Assembly (NCBI GenBank): GCA_025351455.1
Contig: JANXVW010000151.1
Location: 1-32,691, forward strand
Direction of reading: 5' to 3'
DNA: 32,691 bases
DNA from: Betaproteobacteria bacterium
Lineage (GTDB): Bacteria > Pseudomonadota > Gammaproteobacteria > Burkholderiales > JACQAP01
A model generated the notes under the pieces. The model was not told where the DNA came from. It worked only from the letters and a program-made list of their open reading frames with translations, and did no database searches. This document shows, in pieces, positions 1 to 8,432 of the stretch. Position 1 is the first letter of the stretch. Each line of letters opens with the position of its first letter. The position numbers and the translations under genes were made by a program.

Positions 1-872
1 GTCAGCAACGGCGTGCCCATCGGAATGAAATACGGCTCGCGCAGCACATCGGCAAGGGTCTGCGCGTCGATGTGCTCGCCTTCCGAGAGATTCAGCACCT
101 TGCGCACGTGGACAATGCCGATGACATCGTCGAGGCGTCCACGGTAGACGGGCAGACGGGTATGGTTGCTGATTGCGATCTGGCGGCGCAATTCGGCCGG
201 AGGCGATTCGATGTCGACCGCCTCGATCTGGTTGCGCGGCGTCATTGCATCTTCCACGGTGATCGATTCCAGGTCGAACAGGTTTAGCAGGATATTCTGG
301 TGTTTCTGCGGCAGGAAGTTACCGCCTTCCAATACCAGTGTGCGCAACTCCTCCATCGTCAGGGTATGAGTGTGGTTGGCCTGCGGCTTCAGGCGCAGGG
401 CCCAGAGCAGGAAACGCACGAACAGGTTCACGAACCAGACGATCGGATATACCAATTTGAGCAGCGGCGTGAGGACATAGGCCGCGGGAAACGCAATGCG
501 CTCCGGATAACTTGCCCCCATCACCTTGGGGCTGATTTCGCTGAATACGAGAATGAAAAAAGTGACGACCACGGTGCCGGCCGTTAGCGCGAGTTCGCTT
601 TCGCCGAACAGCCGGAACGTTATTACGGTGACGAGAGCGGCCGCTGCCGCGTTGACCAGGTTGTTTCCCAACAGGACCACGCCGAGCAGGCGATCGGTGC
701 GGGCAAGCAATTGTGAAGCGAGGCGCGCCCCACGGTGGCCGGTCTTGGTCAGATGCCTCAACCGATAACGGTTGAGCGCCATCATGCTGGTTTCGGAAAT
801 CGAAAAGAATGCGGAAACGATGAGCAGCACGACGAGCGCAATCAGCAGCGTAGAAAGCGGAATTTCATCCAA
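1..872 (-). CDS. corB: CNNM/CBS-domain membrane protein, CorB (YfjD)/HlyC-CorC family, 3' end cut by window
   Basis: The complementary strand reads without a stop from 872 to the window edge, about 290 codons, and the C-terminus is missing. The N-terminus is hydrophobic and carries the family hallmark region SETSMMALNRYRLRH followed by LLGNNLVN and FSEISPK, typical of the CNNM (DUF21) transmembrane domain. A CBS domain begins near residue 205 (EDAMTPRNQIEAVD, then RLPVYRG and DVIGIVH). The family is linked to magnesium/cobalt transport or efflux at the inner membrane; the substrate cannot be read from sequence. An in-frame TGA lies three codons upstream, and TTG at 872-870 is the only start that keeps the first membrane helix, with a GGTGA-like ribosome site before it. 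The order with ccsA and ffh matches E. coli ffh-ypjD-corB, which supports the assignment. Confidence 0.88.
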   Translation of the reverse strand, partial: MDEIPLSTLLIALVVLLIVSAFFSISETSMMALNRYRLRHLTKTGHRGARLASQLLARTDRLLGVVLLGNNLVNAAAAALVTVITFRLFGESELALTAGTVVVTFFILVFSEISPKVMGASYPERIAFPAAYVLTPLLKLVYPIVWFVNLFVRFLLWALRLKPQANHTHTLTMEELRTLVLEGGNFLPQKHQNILLNLFDLESITVEDAMTPRNQIEAVDIESPPAELRRQIAISNHTRLPVYRGRLDDVIGIVHVRKVLNLSEGEHIDAQTLADVLREPYFIPMGTPLL

Positions 873-956
873 GCGCGGTCACCACTGGCGTGTAGACAGG
901 AAATGAGTATCGAGAGGGACAACCGCAGTGTCAAGCAAGCGAGGCGACGCTTGCGA

Positions 957-1778
957 CTACCGCTGCAGCAATATTTCGAGAACGAATTTGCTTCCGATAT
1001 AAGCAAGAACCAGGGAGAGAAAGCCTGCGAGCGTCCAGCGCATCGCCACGCGCCCACGCCATCCGTACAGCGCTCTTCCGGCCAGCATGGCGCCGAAGAT
1101 GATCCAGGACAAGAAGCCGAAAACGGTCTTGTGATTGAACTGCATGGGTTTGCCGAACAACTCCTCCGAAAACAGGATGCCGCTGCCGAGCGTCATGGTG
1201 AGCAGGACGAACCCCGCAAAAATGATCCTGAACAAAAGCCGCTCCATGGTGAGCAAGGGCGGCAGATTCTGCATGAATTGCGGAAGATTGCCGCGATGCA
1301 GCCGTCGTCCCATGACCGCCATCATTAGCACATGCAAGGAGGCGATCGTGAAAAGGCTGTATGCCAGAAGCGAAATGATCAAGTGCGCCTTGAATGCCGC
1401 GAGGTGAGTATTGGTCAATGGATGTACGGCCGGCAACGCGAGCGGGAGCAGGGATAGAACTGCTGCGGTGGGTACGACCAGAACTTGGAGACCTTCCAGC
1501 CTGTAGAAGAAACTCCATGCCCAATAGATCAGAACGGTCAGCCAGATGATGACCGAAATGGCGGTGCCTACGCCGAGATAGAGGGCATCGCCATCGAAAA
1601 CCCCGCGGAACAGAAGCAGCGCATGCAGGCCCAGCGGAAAAACCAGCGCAAAGTGTGCCCATGGGGAGCGCGTCGACACATTCTGCGCGGCAGCCGGCGT
1701 GAGCGCGTCGCGCCACAGGAAAAAGGACAATCCCGCGTAACCGAAACTGACCAGGAGATGAAGTAGAATGTCTTTCAT
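957..1778 (-). CDS. ypjD: CcsA/YpjD-family cytochrome c assembly membrane protein
   Basis: The product is a 273-residue polytopic membrane protein with about eight hydrophobic helices. It belongs to the CcsA/CcmC-like haem-handling family (YpjD branch). The diagnostic tract near the C-terminus contains a GSGILFSEELFG segment followed by FNHKTVFGFLSWIIFG, where a His sits in the conserved FxHKT context. An HPLTNTHLAAFKAHLIISLLAYSLF segment supplies further membrane His residues. Known members act at the inner membrane in haem delivery or c-type cytochrome maturation; the YpjD branch has no firmly settled role. The ATG at 1778 is chosen because it starts just before the first helix; the reading frame stays open upstream but adds only a non-hydrophobic Cys-rich stretch. 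It is divergent from ffh (69 bases between starts) and lies 84 bases before corB, so the two leftward genes may be cotranscribed. Confidence 0.85.
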   Translation of the reverse strand: MKDILLHLLVSFGYAGLSFFLWRDALTPAAAQNVSTRSPWAHFALVFPLGLHALLLFRGVFDGDALYLGVGTAISVIIWLTVLIYWAWSFFYRLEGLQVLVVPTAAVLSLLPLALPAVHPLTNTHLAAFKAHLIISLLAYSLFTIASLHVLMMAVMGRRLHRGNLPQFMQNLPPLLTMERLLFRIIFAGFVLLTMTLGSGILFSEELFGKPMQFNHKTVFGFLSWIIFGAMLAGRALYGWRGRVAMRWTLAGFLSLVLAYIGSKFVLEILLQR

Positions 1779-1847
1779 GCTGACGGCGAAAAAATGCACG
1801 CCAAGTCTACAACATCTGCATTCGAACCACATCCCGAACCCAAACGC

Positions 1848-3194
1848 ATGCTAGATAGCCTTACCAGCCGGCTGGCCGGTGTCGTCAAGACGCTGCGTGG
1901 CCAGTCACGACTGACTGATGCCAATATCCAGGATGCATTGCGCGAGGTCCGCATCGCATTGCTGGAGGCCGATGTCGCGCTTCCCGTGGTCAGGGATTTC
2001 ATTGCCAGGATCAAGGACAAGGCAGTCGGCGAAGAGGTGATCGGCAGCCTGACGCCGGGCCAGGCGCTGGTCGGCGTCGTCAATCGCGAACTCGCCGAGT
2101 TGATGGGCAGTCACAACGATGCACTCGACCTCGCGACGGTTCCGCCGGCGGTCATCCTGATGGCGGGTCTGCAGGGCGCGGGCAAGACGACCACTGCCGG
2201 TAAGTTGGCGAAGCTGCTTCAGGAACAGAAGAAAAAAGTATTGCTGGTGAGCTGCGACGTCTACCGTCCCGCCGCCATCGAGCAATTAGCTACGTTGGCC
2301 GGCCAGATCGGTGTGGATGTCTTTGCGTCGGCTTCGACGCAAAAGCCCGAAGACATCGCTGCCGCCGCGTTGGACTACGCGCGCAAGCACTATCACGACG
2401 TGCTGATCGTGGATACGGCGGGCCGGCTCGCGATCGATGACGCGATGATGCAGGAGATCAGGCGATTGCACGAAATCCTGGTCCCGATAGAAACGTTGTT
2501 CGTGGTGGATGCAATGCAGGGCCAGGATGCCGTGAACGTGGCAAAGGTTTTTGCGGATACTCTGCCATTAACCGGGGTTATCCTCACCAAGCTCGATGGC
2601 GATTCGCGCGGTGGCGCGGCGCTGTCGGTGCGCCAGGTAACCGGCCGGCCGATCAAGTTTGTCGGCGTGTCGGAAAAGCTTTCCGGCTTGGAACCGTTTT
2701 ATCCGGAACGCCTGGCTGCGCGCATCCTGGGCATGGGCGATGTGCTGGCACTGGTCGAAGAAGCGCGCCGCAATGTCGATCTCGATGAGGCCGAGAAGCT
2801 CGCCAAGAAGGTCAAGTCCGGCAAGGGCTTCGATTTGGACGATTTCCGCAATCAGATGCGGCAGATGAAAAAGATGGGCGGCCTGAACGCGCTGATCGAC
2901 AAGCTACCCGCGCAACTCGCGCAAGCGGCTCAGGGCGGGGCGGTGGACGATCGCGTGATAGGCCGCACGGTCGGGATCATTGATTCCATGACGCCCCACG
3001 AGCGCGCCAGGCCGGAGATCATCAAAGCTTCGCGCAAACGGCGCATCGCGACCGGATCCGGTGTGACGGTGCAGGAAGTGAACCGCCTGCTCAATCAGTT
3101 CGAACAAATGCAGAAAATGATGAAAATGATGGGTAAGGGTGGTTTGCAGAAAATGATGCGGTCTGTTAAAGGCGGATTCCCCGGCATGCGCTGA
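1848..3194 (+). CDS. ffh: Signal recognition particle protein Ffh (SRP54 GTPase)
   Basis: This is the 448-residue protein subunit of the signal recognition particle. It binds 4.5S RNA and signal peptides of nascent inner-membrane proteins and hands them to FtsY. The N domain starts MLDSLTSRLAGVVKTL, as expected for the family. The G domain carries the P-loop GLQGAGKTTT near residue 106, DTAGR near 189 and TKLDGD near 247. The C-terminal M domain is Met-rich, with NQMRQMKKMGG and FEQMQKMMKMMGKGG, the flexible signal-peptide and RNA-binding parts. The frame is open 18 codons further upstream, but 1848 matches the usual family start. Length is normal and all GTPase motifs are intact. Confidence 0.97.
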   Translation: MLDSLTSRLAGVVKTLRGQSRLTDANIQDALREVRIALLEADVALPVVRDFIARIKDKAVGEEVIGSLTPGQALVGVVNRELAELMGSHNDALDLATVPPAVILMAGLQGAGKTTTAGKLAKLLQEQKKKVLLVSCDVYRPAAIEQLATLAGQIGVDVFASASTQKPEDIAAAALDYARKHYHDVLIVDTAGRLAIDDAMMQEIRRLHEILVPIETLFVVDAMQGQDAVNVAKVFADTLPLTGVILTKLDGDSRGGAALSVRQVTGRPIKFVGVSEKLSGLEPFYPERLAARILGMGDVLALVEEARRNVDLDEAEKLAKKVKSGKGFDLDDFRNQMRQMKKMGGLNALIDKLPAQLAQAAQGGAVDDRVIGRTVGIIDSMTPHERARPEIIKASRKRRIATGSGVTVQEVNRLLNQFEQMQKMMKMMGKGGLQKMMRSVKGGFPGMR

Positions 3195-3272
3195 CGCGCC
3201 ATGAACGCCCGCTCGAACGGGCAGTCTTAATGTCCACCAGGCACTTCCGTCGTGCACACTTAAGGTAATCGC

Positions 3273-4040
3273 ATGCGTTTATTTGCTGCATTCCTCTTTA
3301 CTGTCCTGTTTGCCTCCGCCGTCCATGCGCAGGAGCCGGACTACGAGCGCGAGAAGCGCTGGTCGGACCAGATCGTGCCCGCCGTTCTCGTCGGTGACGT
3401 CGCGTGGATAAAACAAAAAAACGGCCACGAGTTTCTTGCAATTTATACGCAAGCCGAGAAACCGCGCGGTGCGGTCATCGTCGGTCACGGCCGCGGCTGG
3501 AATCCCGATTACGAGCTCTATGGCACCTTGCGTGTCAAACTGGCTGAGCAGGGCTATACCACGCTGGCAATCCAGTTACCGGTGCTGGGACCGGGGGCCA
3601 AGGTGGGAGACTACCTGCCGATCTATCCCAATGCCGAGGAGCGCTATGCGCTGGCCGCCAAATTCCTGCAGGACAAAGGTTTCGACAAGATTGCGATCGT
3701 TTCCCACAGTCTTGGCGCGACCATGGCGAACCAATATCTCATTCACGCTAATTCCACCCCCGTCAAAGCGTGGGTATTCATCGGCATTATCAACGGCCTC
3801 GAGGAAATGTTTCGCATCAAGATCCCGGTGCTGGACGTGTTTGGCGGCAAGGATTGGGAAATTACCCAGGTCGGTGCGTACGAGCGCAAGAAGCAGATTC
3901 TGAAGGTCGCGGGGTCCGACCAGGTCATCGTTCCGGACGCGCAGCATTTCTTTGAGGGCCGGGAGGACGACCTGGTCAAGGTGGTAGTGGACTTCCTCGA
4001 CACACGCTTTGGCACGGCTGCGGCCGCTTCCGCCAAGTAA
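3273..4040 (+). CDS. Exported alpha/beta hydrolase, DUF3530-like
   Basis: The 255-residue protein starts with a classical signal peptide (hydrophobic core in residues 3-16, likely cut after AVHA), so it should act in the periplasm. The mature part has an alpha/beta-hydrolase layout: GAVIVGHGRGWNP (oxyanion-type loop), the nucleophile elbow SHSLGA with Ser146, an acidic residue Asp194 in FGGKDWE, and His225 in DAQHFF. This resembles the DUF3530 family, whose substrate is not established. AAGG at 3262-3265 gives a good ribosome site seven bases before the ATG. It sits between ffh and the rpsP operon, an insertion into an otherwise housekeeping string. An imperfect GCCCG/CGGGC hairpin at 3207-3222 after ffh lacks a T-tract, so read-through from ffh is possible. 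Confidence 0.75.
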   Translation: MRLFAAFLFTVLFASAVHAQEPDYEREKRWSDQIVPAVLVGDVAWIKQKNGHEFLAIYTQAEKPRGAVIVGHGRGWNPDYELYGTLRVKLAEQGYTTLAIQLPVLGPGAKVGDYLPIYPNAEERYALAAKFLQDKGFDKIAIVSHSLGATMANQYLIHANSTPVKAWVFIGIINGLEEMFRIKIPVLDVFGGKDWEITQVGAYERKKQILKVAGSDQVIVPDAQHFFEGREDDLVKVVVDFLDTRFGTAAAASAK

Positions 4041-4150
4041 CTGAACTAAATAATTAAAATCCGTATAGCCGGTGCTTTTTCGTAACCCTTTCTGATCGGG
4101 GACGTTGCCGCGATGCGGCCGGCCAAACGGTCTCGATTTCCCCAATCACC

Positions 4151-4180
4151 TTGCGGATCAGGCGAGAACGGGCGTAGAAT
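4151..4180 (+). promoter_or_regulatory. Likely sigma-70 promoter of the rpsP operon
   Basis: TTGCGG at 4151-4156 and TAGAAT at 4175-4180 are separated by 18 bases, close to the sigma-70 consensus. The -10 lies 28 bases before the rpsP ATG, which follows a TGAGGT ribosome site at 4196-4201. The preceding 4041-4150 stretch is AT-richer and holds no other recognisable feature. Confidence 0.6.
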
Positions 4181-4208
4181 CGCGCGCTTCGCTTTTGAGG
4201 TATAGCTC

Positions 4209-4463
4209 ATGGTCGTTATTCGGCTTTCGCGTGGTGGCGCCAAGAAGCGCCCGTTCTTCAACATGGTCGTGGCGGATTCGCGCAATCCGCGCGATGGCCG
4301 TTTTATCGAACGTGTCGGCTTCTATAATCCCAAGGCTCCGGAAGGCCAGGAGACCCTGCGCATACAAATGGACCGACTGACCTATTGGCAGGGTAAAGGT
4401 GCCAAACTTTCCGATACTGCGGCGCGTCTGGTCAAGCAGTTCGGTGAGTCGCCCAAGCCCTGA
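4209..4463 (+). CDS. rpsP: 30S ribosomal protein S16
   Basis: The 84-residue protein starts [17 protein letters not shown] and continues with [22 protein letters not shown], the conserved core of bS16, which binds 16S rRNA and is needed for 30S assembly. Length is normal. A good ribosome site (TGAGGT, seven bases before ATG) and an upstream sigma-70-like promoter make it the first gene of the rpsP-rimM-trmD-rplS operon. The next start lies within a few bases of its stop, consistent with translational coupling to rimM. Confidence 0.97.
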   Translation: MVVIRLSRGGAKKRPFFNMVVADSRNPRDGRFIERVGFYNPKAPEGQETLRIQMDRLTYWQGKGAKLSDTAARLVKQFGESPKP

Positions 4464-4467
4464 GGCA

Positions 4468-4956
4468 ATGGTAGTGATGGGGCGCGTTCGCGCTCCACAC
4501 GGTCTGAAAGGCTGGATCAAGGTGCAGCCTTTTACCCAAGAGAGGCAGGGGCTGCTCAACTATCCGGAATGGTGGCTGGGCGGGGAAGGCAAGTGGCAGC
4601 AATACCGGGTGGTGGAATCGGCAGTGCATGGATCGATGGTCGTTGCAAAGCTCGAAGGTTTCGACGATCGCGAAGCGGCGGCGGAGTTGAGGGGCAAGGA
4701 TGTAGCGGTTCCCCGTTCCGCCATGCCCGAGAGCGGTGAAGGCGAGTTCTACTGGAGCGACCTCCTCGGCATGGAAGTACGCAACCGGGATGAAACCACC
4801 CTCGGGACTGTGGCAAGAATTCTCGAAACGGGCGCCAATACGGTGCTCGTAGTACAGGGCGAAAAAGAACATCTGGTTCCGTTTATCCAGAACGTTGTGG
4901 TAAGCGTGGATGTGATAACCAGGCGGTTGATAGTGGATTGGGAAGAACCGGTTTGA
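4468..4956 (+). CDS. rimM: Ribosome maturation factor RimM
   Basis: RimM assists 16S rRNA processing and 30S head assembly and binds S19. The protein has the N-terminal RimM signature [18 protein letters not shown] and the C-terminal PRC-barrel part, with [13 protein letters not shown] and [13 protein letters not shown]. Length is about 162 residues, as usual. The frame is open back to 4399 inside rpsP, but homology begins at MVVMGRV. GAGG at 4462-4465 is only two bases from the ATG at 4468 and eight from the GTG at 4474, so the exact start is uncertain among 4468, 4474 and 4477. The gene is in the operon between rpsP and trmD. Confidence 0.93.
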   Translation: MVVMGRVRAPHGLKGWIKVQPFTQERQGLLNYPEWWLGGEGKWQQYRVVESAVHGSMVVAKLEGFDDREAAAELRGKDVAVPRSAMPESGEGEFYWSDLLGMEVRNRDETTLGTVARILETGANTVLVVQGEKEHLVPFIQNVVVSVDVITRRLIVDWEEPV

Positions 4957-4969
4957 CGGGCTTGTGGCA

Positions 4970-5743
4970 ATGATGCACCTCGACGTAGTCACGTTGTTTC
5001 CCGAGATGTTCAACGCGCTCACCGGCAGCGGCATTACGCAACGTGCGCGCAGCAGCGGCTACTACGAACTGGTGTTGTGGAATCCGCGGGATTTCAGCGG
5101 CAATTCTTACCGCAGCGTGGACGACAGGCCTTACGGTGGCGGTCCGGGCATGGTGATGATGGCGGAACCGCTGGCTAAGGCGTTGCGCGCGGCGCGGCAG
5201 CGGCAAGTCAGCTGTGGCGTGAGGCGCACCCGAACGGTCTACCTGTCGCCCCAGGGCAGGCCGTTGACACAGAAGATCGTTGAAGAATTGGGCGGGTACG
5301 AAGGGTTGGTTTTGCTGGCCGGCCGGTACGAAGGCGTCGATGAGCGGCTGCTGGATGCTGAAATCGAAGACGAAATATCGATCGGCGATTATGTGTTGTC
5401 GGGCGGGGAGTTGCCGGCCATGGTGTTGATGGATGCGCTGATACGGCGCATTCCGGGTGCGTTGAACGATGCCGAGTCGGCACAACAGGATTCGTTTGCA
5501 AACGGATTGCTGGACTGCCCGCAATACACCCGGCCTGAAGTTTACGAGAGTGATGCGGTCCCGGCTGTGCTGTTATCGGGCCATCATGCGCAGATTACGA
5601 AATGGCGCATGAAGCAGTCGTTGGGACGAACCTGGCGCAGGCGCCCGGATTTGCTGGCGAACCTGCCCCTGAGTGCCGAACAAACGGCGTTGCTGGAAGA
5701 ATACAAATTGGAATCGAAAGAAGCGCGGGAGCTGATCAAATGA
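4970..5743 (+). CDS. trmD: tRNA (guanine-N1-)-methyltransferase TrmD
   Basis: TrmD methylates G37 of tRNAs that read CNN codons, using S-adenosylmethionine, and prevents +1 frameshifting. The sequence begins [12 protein letters not shown] and includes the trefoil-knot cofactor site: [24 protein letters not shown] and [13 protein letters not shown]. Length is about 257 residues, typical of the family. Possible starts are GTG 4964, ATG 4970 and ATG 4973; 4970 is best spaced from GGG at 4958-4960. The stop overlaps the rplS ATG as ATGA, so the two genes are probably translationally coupled. Confidence 0.96.
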   Translation: MMHLDVVTLFPEMFNALTGSGITQRARSSGYYELVLWNPRDFSGNSYRSVDDRPYGGGPGMVMMAEPLAKALRAARQRQVSCGVRRTRTVYLSPQGRPLTQKIVEELGGYEGLVLLAGRYEGVDERLLDAEIEDEISIGDYVLSGGELPAMVLMDALIRRIPGALNDAESAQQDSFANGLLDCPQYTRPEVYESDAVPAVLLSGHHAQITKWRMKQSLGRTWRRRPDLLANLPLSAEQTALLEEYKLESKEARELIK

Positions 5744-6117
5744 ATCTCATACAGAAAATCGAGCAGGAAGAAGTTGCGCGCCTCGGCAAGAACATTCCCG
5801 AATTCGCGCCTGGCGATACCGTCATCGTCAACGTGAACGTCGTCGAAGGTGACCGCAAGCGCGTTCAGGCTTACGAGGGCGTGGTGATTGCGATCCGCAA
5901 CCGCGGGTTGAATTCCTCCTTCATCGTGCGCAAGATTTCTTCGGGTGAAGGCGTGGAGCGTACTTTCCAGACCTATTCCCCGTTGATCGCGAGCATCGAA
6001 CTCAAGCGCCGCGGGGACGTGCGCCGTGCCAAGCTTTACTACCTGCGCGATCGTTCCGGCAAGTCCGCACGCATCCGCGAGAAACTCCAAACCGAAAAGA
6101 TTGTGGACGGCGAGTAA
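5740..6117 (+). CDS. rplS: 50S ribosomal protein L19
   Basis: The 125-residue bL19 lies at the 30S-50S interface. The conserved features are an early [20 protein letters not shown] stretch, then [18 protein letters not shown] and the C-terminal RRAKLYYLR with SGKSARI. It is the last gene of the operon. Its ATG shares four bases with the trmD stop, and a strong intrinsic terminator begins 22 bases after its stop. Confidence 0.97.
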   Translation: MNLIQKIEQEEVARLGKNIPEFAPGDTVIVNVNVVEGDRKRVQAYEGVVIAIRNRGLNSSFIVRKISSGEGVERTFQTYSPLIASIELKRRGDVRRAKLYYLRDRSGKSARIREKLQTEKIVDGE

Positions 6118-6139
6118 GCGCGCGCTCTGCAGAAAAAAT

Positions 6140-6164
6140 AAGGCGGCCCCGGGGGCCGCCTTTT
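6140..6164 (+). terminator. Intrinsic terminator of the rpsP-rplS operon
   Basis: Bases 6140-6150 are perfectly complementary to 6152-6162, giving a GC-rich stem (AAGGCGGCC arm) with a loop of a few bases in practice. TTTTCTTT follows from 6161. Position and structure fit rho-independent termination after rplS. Confidence 0.9.
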
Positions 6165-6194
6165 CTTTGGACTTCGCTGTTTTCTGGCGCTTCG

Positions 6195-6908
6195 CTATAC
6201 GACGCGCGAGCGGTCCGCCAGCAAGACCTGCTGGATGTAGCTTTGCAACAGCAATCCTTCTGTCGCGTGCAGCTTGCCGAAGCGCACCCCGTGCGAGAAC
6301 ACTTCCTCCAGACTGCTTCCCTTCCTGATCTTGCGCACGCTCTGGATCTGCGCCGAAGTCGCCAGTTTCACCTCGTAATTGTCCGGCTGCACGACGAATT
6401 TGAAAACCAGCCCGAACTTGTCACCGGTTTCTCCGAGACCGGATTGCGTTTCCAATTGCGCGCCGGAGACGCTGAGGTCGGAAATCACGACCGCGCAGGG
6501 CGCGTCGTCGGCTTTCTCGTTCGGATTGGAAACGGTCCCCGGAAGTGCGACGCGTACTCGCAACGCCCCGCGAATCAGGGTCTGCTGAACTTGGGCCGGG
6601 TAGGCGAGGTGTATATAGGGATAGGGCGAGCGGCAGACGCGCTCGATCCGGGACTCCAGGGTAAAAGCGTGGCGACCGGAAAAAGCGCGCACCAGCACAA
6701 CCGCGCCTTCCGGTACGGGAACCGGCAGGTTCTGCACCATCGGCGTGCGAACCAGCACACTGTGACCGGGGACAAATCCGATCAGCGTCGTGTAGTAATG
6801 GTTGCGTGAGCGGTCGGCCACCAGCTCCAGCTGCAGGCGCTCGCCCACGTGCAACTGCGTGGCTTCGAAACTGCAGGTGGAAACCTTCGATTGGTCAAGG
6901 TCCGTCAA
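6195..6908 (-). CDS. PilZ-domain c-di-GMP-binding protein, YcgR/flagellar-brake-like
   Basis: The C-terminal half has the PilZ c-di-GMP signature: RGALR (RxxxR) followed after a short spacer by SDLSVSG (D/NxSxxG). The N-terminal half (HVGERLQLELV through a YYTTLIGFVPGHSVLVRTP segment) looks like the YcgR-type beta-barrel domain, so the protein is a probable c-di-GMP effector for motility or surface behaviour. No ATG fits the homology. TTG at 6908 (GGGA eight bases before it) gives a 237-residue protein, while the frame is open further upstream to 7196 without resemblance. A TATACT box at about 6957-6962 on this strand may be its promoter. It is divergent from ogt and convergent with the rplS terminator. 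The start is uncertain; the family call is firm. Confidence 0.8.
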   Translation of the reverse strand: MTDLDQSKVSTCSFEATQLHVGERLQLELVADRSRNHYYTTLIGFVPGHSVLVRTPMVQNLPVPVPEGAVVLVRAFSGRHAFTLESRIERVCRSPYPYIHLAYPAQVQQTLIRGALRVRVALPGTVSNPNEKADDAPCAVVISDLSVSGAQLETQSGLGETGDKFGLVFKFVVQPDNYEVKLATSAQIQSVRKIRKGSSLEEVFSHGVRFGKLHATEGLLLQSYIQQVLLADRSRVV

Positions 6909-7034
6909 TTGAGTGTCCCATTCGTCTCGTCTTGGATGTCCTGCCGAGGGTACAAAGTATAGCCAAGTCGGCTCGCTACCTGCCGTGCGTATCGCGTTGC
7001 TACAATGCCCCGCAATGCGGAAACGACGCCAATC

Positions 7035-7520
7035 ATGAATACCTCGCTGGAATCCTGGCAGGCCAAGATGGAGGCCCCATTTGCCGTGATCGGGGTACGC
7101 ACCATCGGAGAGAGGCTGGTGCGACTCGAATACCTTCCTCACGGCGCGGCACTGCTCAATCCGCAGACCGCGTTTGCCAGAGAGGCCTGCCGGCAACTAA
7201 AAGCGTACCTCAAGGAACCCAACTTCGAATTCGACCTGCCTTTCGATTACAACGGGACCGATTTCCAGACGCGCGTCTGGAAGGCCGTGCGGGCGATCCC
7301 GGTCGGGGCCGTGCTCTCCTACCTGCAAGTCGCCAGGAAGATTGGTTCTGACCCGCGTCCCGTCGGCACGGCCTGCGGCGCGAACCACATTCCGATTCTG
7401 ATCCCATGCCATCGTGTGGTTGGCAGCCAGGGCATCGGCGGCTTCATGAATGCGCGCCGCGGCGCCCCGATCGACGTCAAGCGCTGGCTGCTGCATCACG
7501 AAAATCCGGGCGCCTACTGA
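7035..7520 (+). CDS. ogt: Methylated-DNA--protein-cysteine S-methyltransferase (Ogt/MGMT)
   Basis: The protein repairs O6-alkylguanine by irreversible alkyl transfer to its own cysteine. The acceptor is Cys125 in the IPCHRVVG motif. Upstream sits the helix-turn-helix DNA-binding region with TDFQTRVWKAVRAIPVGAVLSY and VGTACGAN, and downstream GGFMNARRGAPIDVKRWLL closes the domain. It is about 161 residues. A shorter start at ATG 7065 cannot be excluded because ribosome sites are weak for both. The stop TGA overlaps the xerD ATG (TGATG), so ogt and xerD are probably cotranscribed. Confidence 0.93.
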   Translation: MNTSLESWQAKMEAPFAVIGVRTIGERLVRLEYLPHGAALLNPQTAFAREACRQLKAYLKEPNFEFDLPFDYNGTDFQTRVWKAVRAIPVGAVLSYLQVARKIGSDPRPVGTACGANHIPILIPCHRVVGSQGIGGFMNARRGAPIDVKRWLLHHENPGAY

Positions 7521-8416
7521 TGGCCGCGAACGAAGACCTGCTGGATGAATTTTGCGATGCCCTCTGGCTCGAAGACGGCCTGTCGCGCAACACGATGGAG
7601 AGCTATCGGCGCGACCTGCGACTTTTCTCCACCTGGCTGCTCACGGATCGCGGGAAGACGATGTTGCAAGGGCAGCGCGCCGACCTGCTCGACTATCTGG
7701 CGTACAAGTTTCAGCACAAGGCCGGGGCGCGTTCGGCGGCGCGGCTGCTATCGAGCTTGAAGCGTCTTTACCGCTTCCTGCTCAGGGAGAATCGAATTCA
7801 GGCGGATCCGACGCTGCAAGTCGAATCCCCGAAACTGCCGCGCGGCCTGCCCAAGACCTTGACCGAGGAAGACGTTGATTTGTTGCTGGCCACGCCGAAT
7901 GTCGAAACGCTGCTTGGCCTGCGCGATCGGTCCATGCTGGAGACGCTTTATGCCAGCGGGCTGAGGGTGTCCGAATTGGTGACGATGCAGGTTGCCCAGC
8001 TCAGCCAGGACATGGGTGTGGTGCGCGTCATGGGCAAGGGCAGCAAGGAAAGGCTGGTGCCGGTGGGCGAGGAAGCGCTGTCATGGATCCGCCGCTACCT
8101 CGATAGCGCGCGACCCGAAATTCTAGCCGGCCGGCAAGTCGATGCGTTGTTTGTCACTTCACGCGGAGCATCGATGACGAGGCAGTCGTTCTGGCATCTG
8201 ATCCGGCGCTACGCTGTCAGGGCAGGCATCCGCAATGACATTTCGCCGCATACGCTGCGTCACGCCTTCGCTACGCACCTGCTAAACCACGGTGCCGATT
8301 TGCGCGTGGTGCAAATGCTGCTGGGTCATGCGGATATTTCCACGACGCAGATCTATACACATGTCGCGCGCGAAAGGCTCAAGCAACTGCATGCCAAGCA
8401 TCATCCGCGCGGATAA
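7520..8416 (+). CDS. xerD: Site-specific tyrosine recombinase XerD
   Basis: XerD, with XerC, resolves chromosome dimers at dif under FtsK control. The 298-residue length equals that of E. coli XerD. Catalytic residues are in the expected places: Arg149 in ASGLRVSEL, the beta-hairpin Lys in GKGSKERLVP, HxxR in SPHTLRHAFATHL, the second His in LLGHADISTTQ and the nucleophile Tyr279 in IYTHV. The N-terminal SAM-like DNA-binding domain is present (LSRNTMESYRRDLRLF). Start ATG 7520 overlaps the ogt stop; a longer open frame back to 7406 lies inside ogt and has no homology. This looks like the housekeeping gene and not a phage or integron integrase. Confidence 0.95.
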   Translation: MAANEDLLDEFCDALWLEDGLSRNTMESYRRDLRLFSTWLLTDRGKTMLQGQRADLLDYLAYKFQHKAGARSAARLLSSLKRLYRFLLRENRIQADPTLQVESPKLPRGLPKTLTEEDVDLLLATPNVETLLGLRDRSMLETLYASGLRVSELVTMQVAQLSQDMGVVRVMGKGSKERLVPVGEEALSWIRRYLDSARPEILAGRQVDALFVTSRGASMTRQSFWHLIRRYAVRAGIRNDISPHTLRHAFATHLLNHGADLRVVQMLLGHADISTTQIYTHVARERLKQLHAKHHPRG

Positions 8417-8432
8417 CAAGGGAGAAAAATAA

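Noticed and set aside
3207-3222. Terminator after ffh
   Set aside because: The stem is only 5 bases and no T-tract follows.
7520-8416. XerD-like recombinase as a sign of a mobile element or integron
   Set aside because: Length and residue numbering match housekeeping XerD, and neighbours are core genes; no attachment site or cargo is seen.
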